Notes under the pieces: model-generated
Databases searched by the model: none
Seen by the model: only the letters and a program-made list of their open reading frames with translations
What the model was told of the DNA's origin: nothing
In this document: positions 35,186-36,008 of the stretch, in pieces
Numbering within the stretch: the stretch's first letter is position 1
Layout: the number at the start of each line of letters is the position of its first letter
Origin: an uncultured Neomegalonema sp.
GTDB lineage: Bacteria > Pseudomonadota > Alphaproteobacteria > Rhodobacterales > Rhodobacteraceae
Length of the DNA: 36,008 bases
Assembly (NCBI GenBank): GCA_937958625.1
Contig: CALGNO010000255.1
Span: 1-36,008, forward strand
Direction of reading: 5' to 3'
Made by a program: the position numbers and the translations under genes

Positions 35186-36008
35186 GAGCCTGGCCCAAAA
35201 AGGTGTGGGCGGCTCGCGAGGCATCTGATTCTCTTTCGTTTGTGATGACGAAGGAGGGTATGATGCCTTGGAGCGAACGCGCCCGGAGGGAGCATGTACG
35301 CAAGTATCTGCGCTATGCAAGCGACTTGTCGGACAAGGAATGGGAGGCGCTGCGGCGTCTGATCCCGAAGCCGTTCCGGCGGGGACGCCCACGACTTGCC
35401 GATATGCGCTCTGTATTGAACGCGGTTCTCTACATACTGGTAACGGGATGCCAGTGGCGAATGCTGCCACGGGAGTTTCCGCCGCGTTCGACGGTGCAAC
35501 GCTACTTCTATACCTGGCGCGACAGGGGCCTGTGGAAGCGCATCGCGCGACTGCTGGTTCGGCGCGAGCGGCGCAGGATCGGCCGCAAATCCATGCCCTC
35601 GGTCGGTGTCATTGACAGCCAGAGTATCAAGACCGCCGAAGGCGGCGACGCACGCGGGTTTGACGCTGCCAAACGGGTGACGGGGCGCAAACGCCACATC
35701 ATCGTCGATACCCAGGGCAATCTGCTTGAAGTGCAGGTCCACGCCGCCAGCATTCAGGACAATCATGGTGCCGTCCCGCTCCTGAACGCGCTCGGAGGCT
35801 GGTCCTCTCACCTGCGACACATCTTCGCCGACCGGGTCTATCGCGGCCCTAAACTGCTCAACGCTGTCGCCGAAACCGGTCCCTGGACCATAGAGGTCGT
35901 CACCCGCACGCAGTCCGTCGGAACCTTCAAGGCAGAACCCAAGCGATGGGTCGTTGAGCGGACCTTCGCATGGCTCACTCGAAACAGGCGTCTTGCCAGA
36001 GACTACGA
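35186..36008 (+). mobile_element. IS5-family insertion sequence, left part (runs off window)
   Basis: The transposase and the plausible left terminal sequence GAGCCTGGCCCAAAAAGG at 35186 resemble the IS1031/IS427-like branch of IS5. The preceding TGA (35183-35185) would fit the 3-base TNA target duplication of the IS1031 group. The exact left end is inferred; the right end is outside the window, so neither inverted repeats nor target duplication can be confirmed. Confidence 0.75.
35263..36008 (+). CDS. IS5-family transposase (3' end outside window)
   Basis: At least 248 residues, still open at the right edge with no frameshift or stop. The N-terminal DUF4096-like part reads YASDLSDKEWEALRRLIPKP and GRPRLADMRSVLNAVLYILVTGCQWRMLP, typical of IS5. 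The DDE triad is Asp118 (GVIDSQS), Asp190 (FADRVYRG) and Glu232 (VVERTFAWLTRNRRLARDY). The ATG at 35263 lies four bases after AAGGAGGG; an adjacent ATG at 35260 is too close to it. Only about 15-25 residues are expected beyond the window. The intact frame suggests a recent or active element. Confidence 0.93.
   Translation, partial: MPWSERARREHVRKYLRYASDLSDKEWEALRRLIPKPFRRGRPRLADMRSVLNAVLYILVTGCQWRMLPREFPPRSTVQRYFYTWRDRGLWKRIARLLVRRERRRIGRKSMPSVGVIDSQSIKTAEGGDARGFDAAKRVTGRKRHIIVDTQGNLLEVQVHAASIQDNHGAVPLLNALGGWSSHLRHIFADRVYRGPKLLNAVAETGPWTIEVVTRTQSVGTFKAEPKRWVVERTFAWLTRNRRLARDY

Noticed and set aside
1-36008. CRISPR array, tRNA, rRNA, toxin-antitoxin or defence genes
   Set aside because: No regularly spaced repeats, no cloverleaf-like sequence in the short gaps, and all sizeable frames are accounted for by other families.

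Overview
The window is about 36 kb of high-GC chromosomal DNA from an alphaproteobacterium, most likely Rhodospirillales-like; the genus cannot be fixed from sequence alone. Supporting signs are the pyrH-frr-uppS-cdsA-rseP-bamA-ompH-fabZ-lpxA-lpxI-lpxB order, LpxI in place of LpxH, a GTTC-N7-GTTC SOS box before lexA, a ComEC without a metallo-beta-lactamase domain, and short palindromic intergenic repeats of the CCTTCGAGAC type. Coding density is very high and no gene-free stretch exceeds 300 bases. No rRNA, tRNA or CRISPR array is visible.

Layout. (1) 176-6310: part of an exopolysaccharide locus on mixed strands: an outer-membrane export lipoprotein, a WalW-type polysaccharide deacetylase, a CelD/BioF2-like GNAT protein, a GT4 glycosyltransferase, an unknown 95-residue membrane protein and an O-antigen-ligase-like protein. 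The export and ligase proteins resemble the exosortase A (XrtA)-associated families, but no exosortase lies in the window. (2) 6414-17488: an eleven-gene plus-strand run for nucleotide, translation, phospholipid and envelope biogenesis. The usual dxr (between cdsA and rseP) and lpxD (between ompH and fabZ) are missing. (3) 17464-25390: gltA, gltX, lexA, a glycine-zipper lipoprotein, kdsA and a dimethylarginine dimethylaminohydrolase on the minus strand, with comEC on the plus strand between gltX and lexA. Junctions are very tight: lpxB/gltA and comEC/lexA overlap tail to tail, and gltX and comEC start 4 bases apart. (4) 25498-31631: a complete seven-gene Bat-type operon (MoxR ATPase, DUF58, DUF4381, two VWA proteins, a TPR protein, BatD) with overlapping stop/start codons. 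(5) 31760-35042: a minus-strand cofactor and hydrolase group (HAD hydrolase, MaoC hydratase, ribF, coaA). (6) 35186 to the right edge: an IS5-family element with an open transposase frame, apparently next to or inside a copy of the intergenic palindrome also seen at the left edge.

How the genes work together: uppS, cdsA, rseP, bamA, ompH, fabZ, lpxA/I/B and kdsA together cover undecaprenyl carrier, CDP-diacylglycerol, outer-membrane protein assembly, acyl-chain supply, lipid A and Kdo. The EPS locus upstream would draw on the same undecaprenyl carrier. I found no clearly undescribed defence or mobile system. The best second-look items are the missing dxr and lpxD, the gltA terminator embedded in lpxB codons, the orphan small EPS-locus protein, and the repeat/IS junction.
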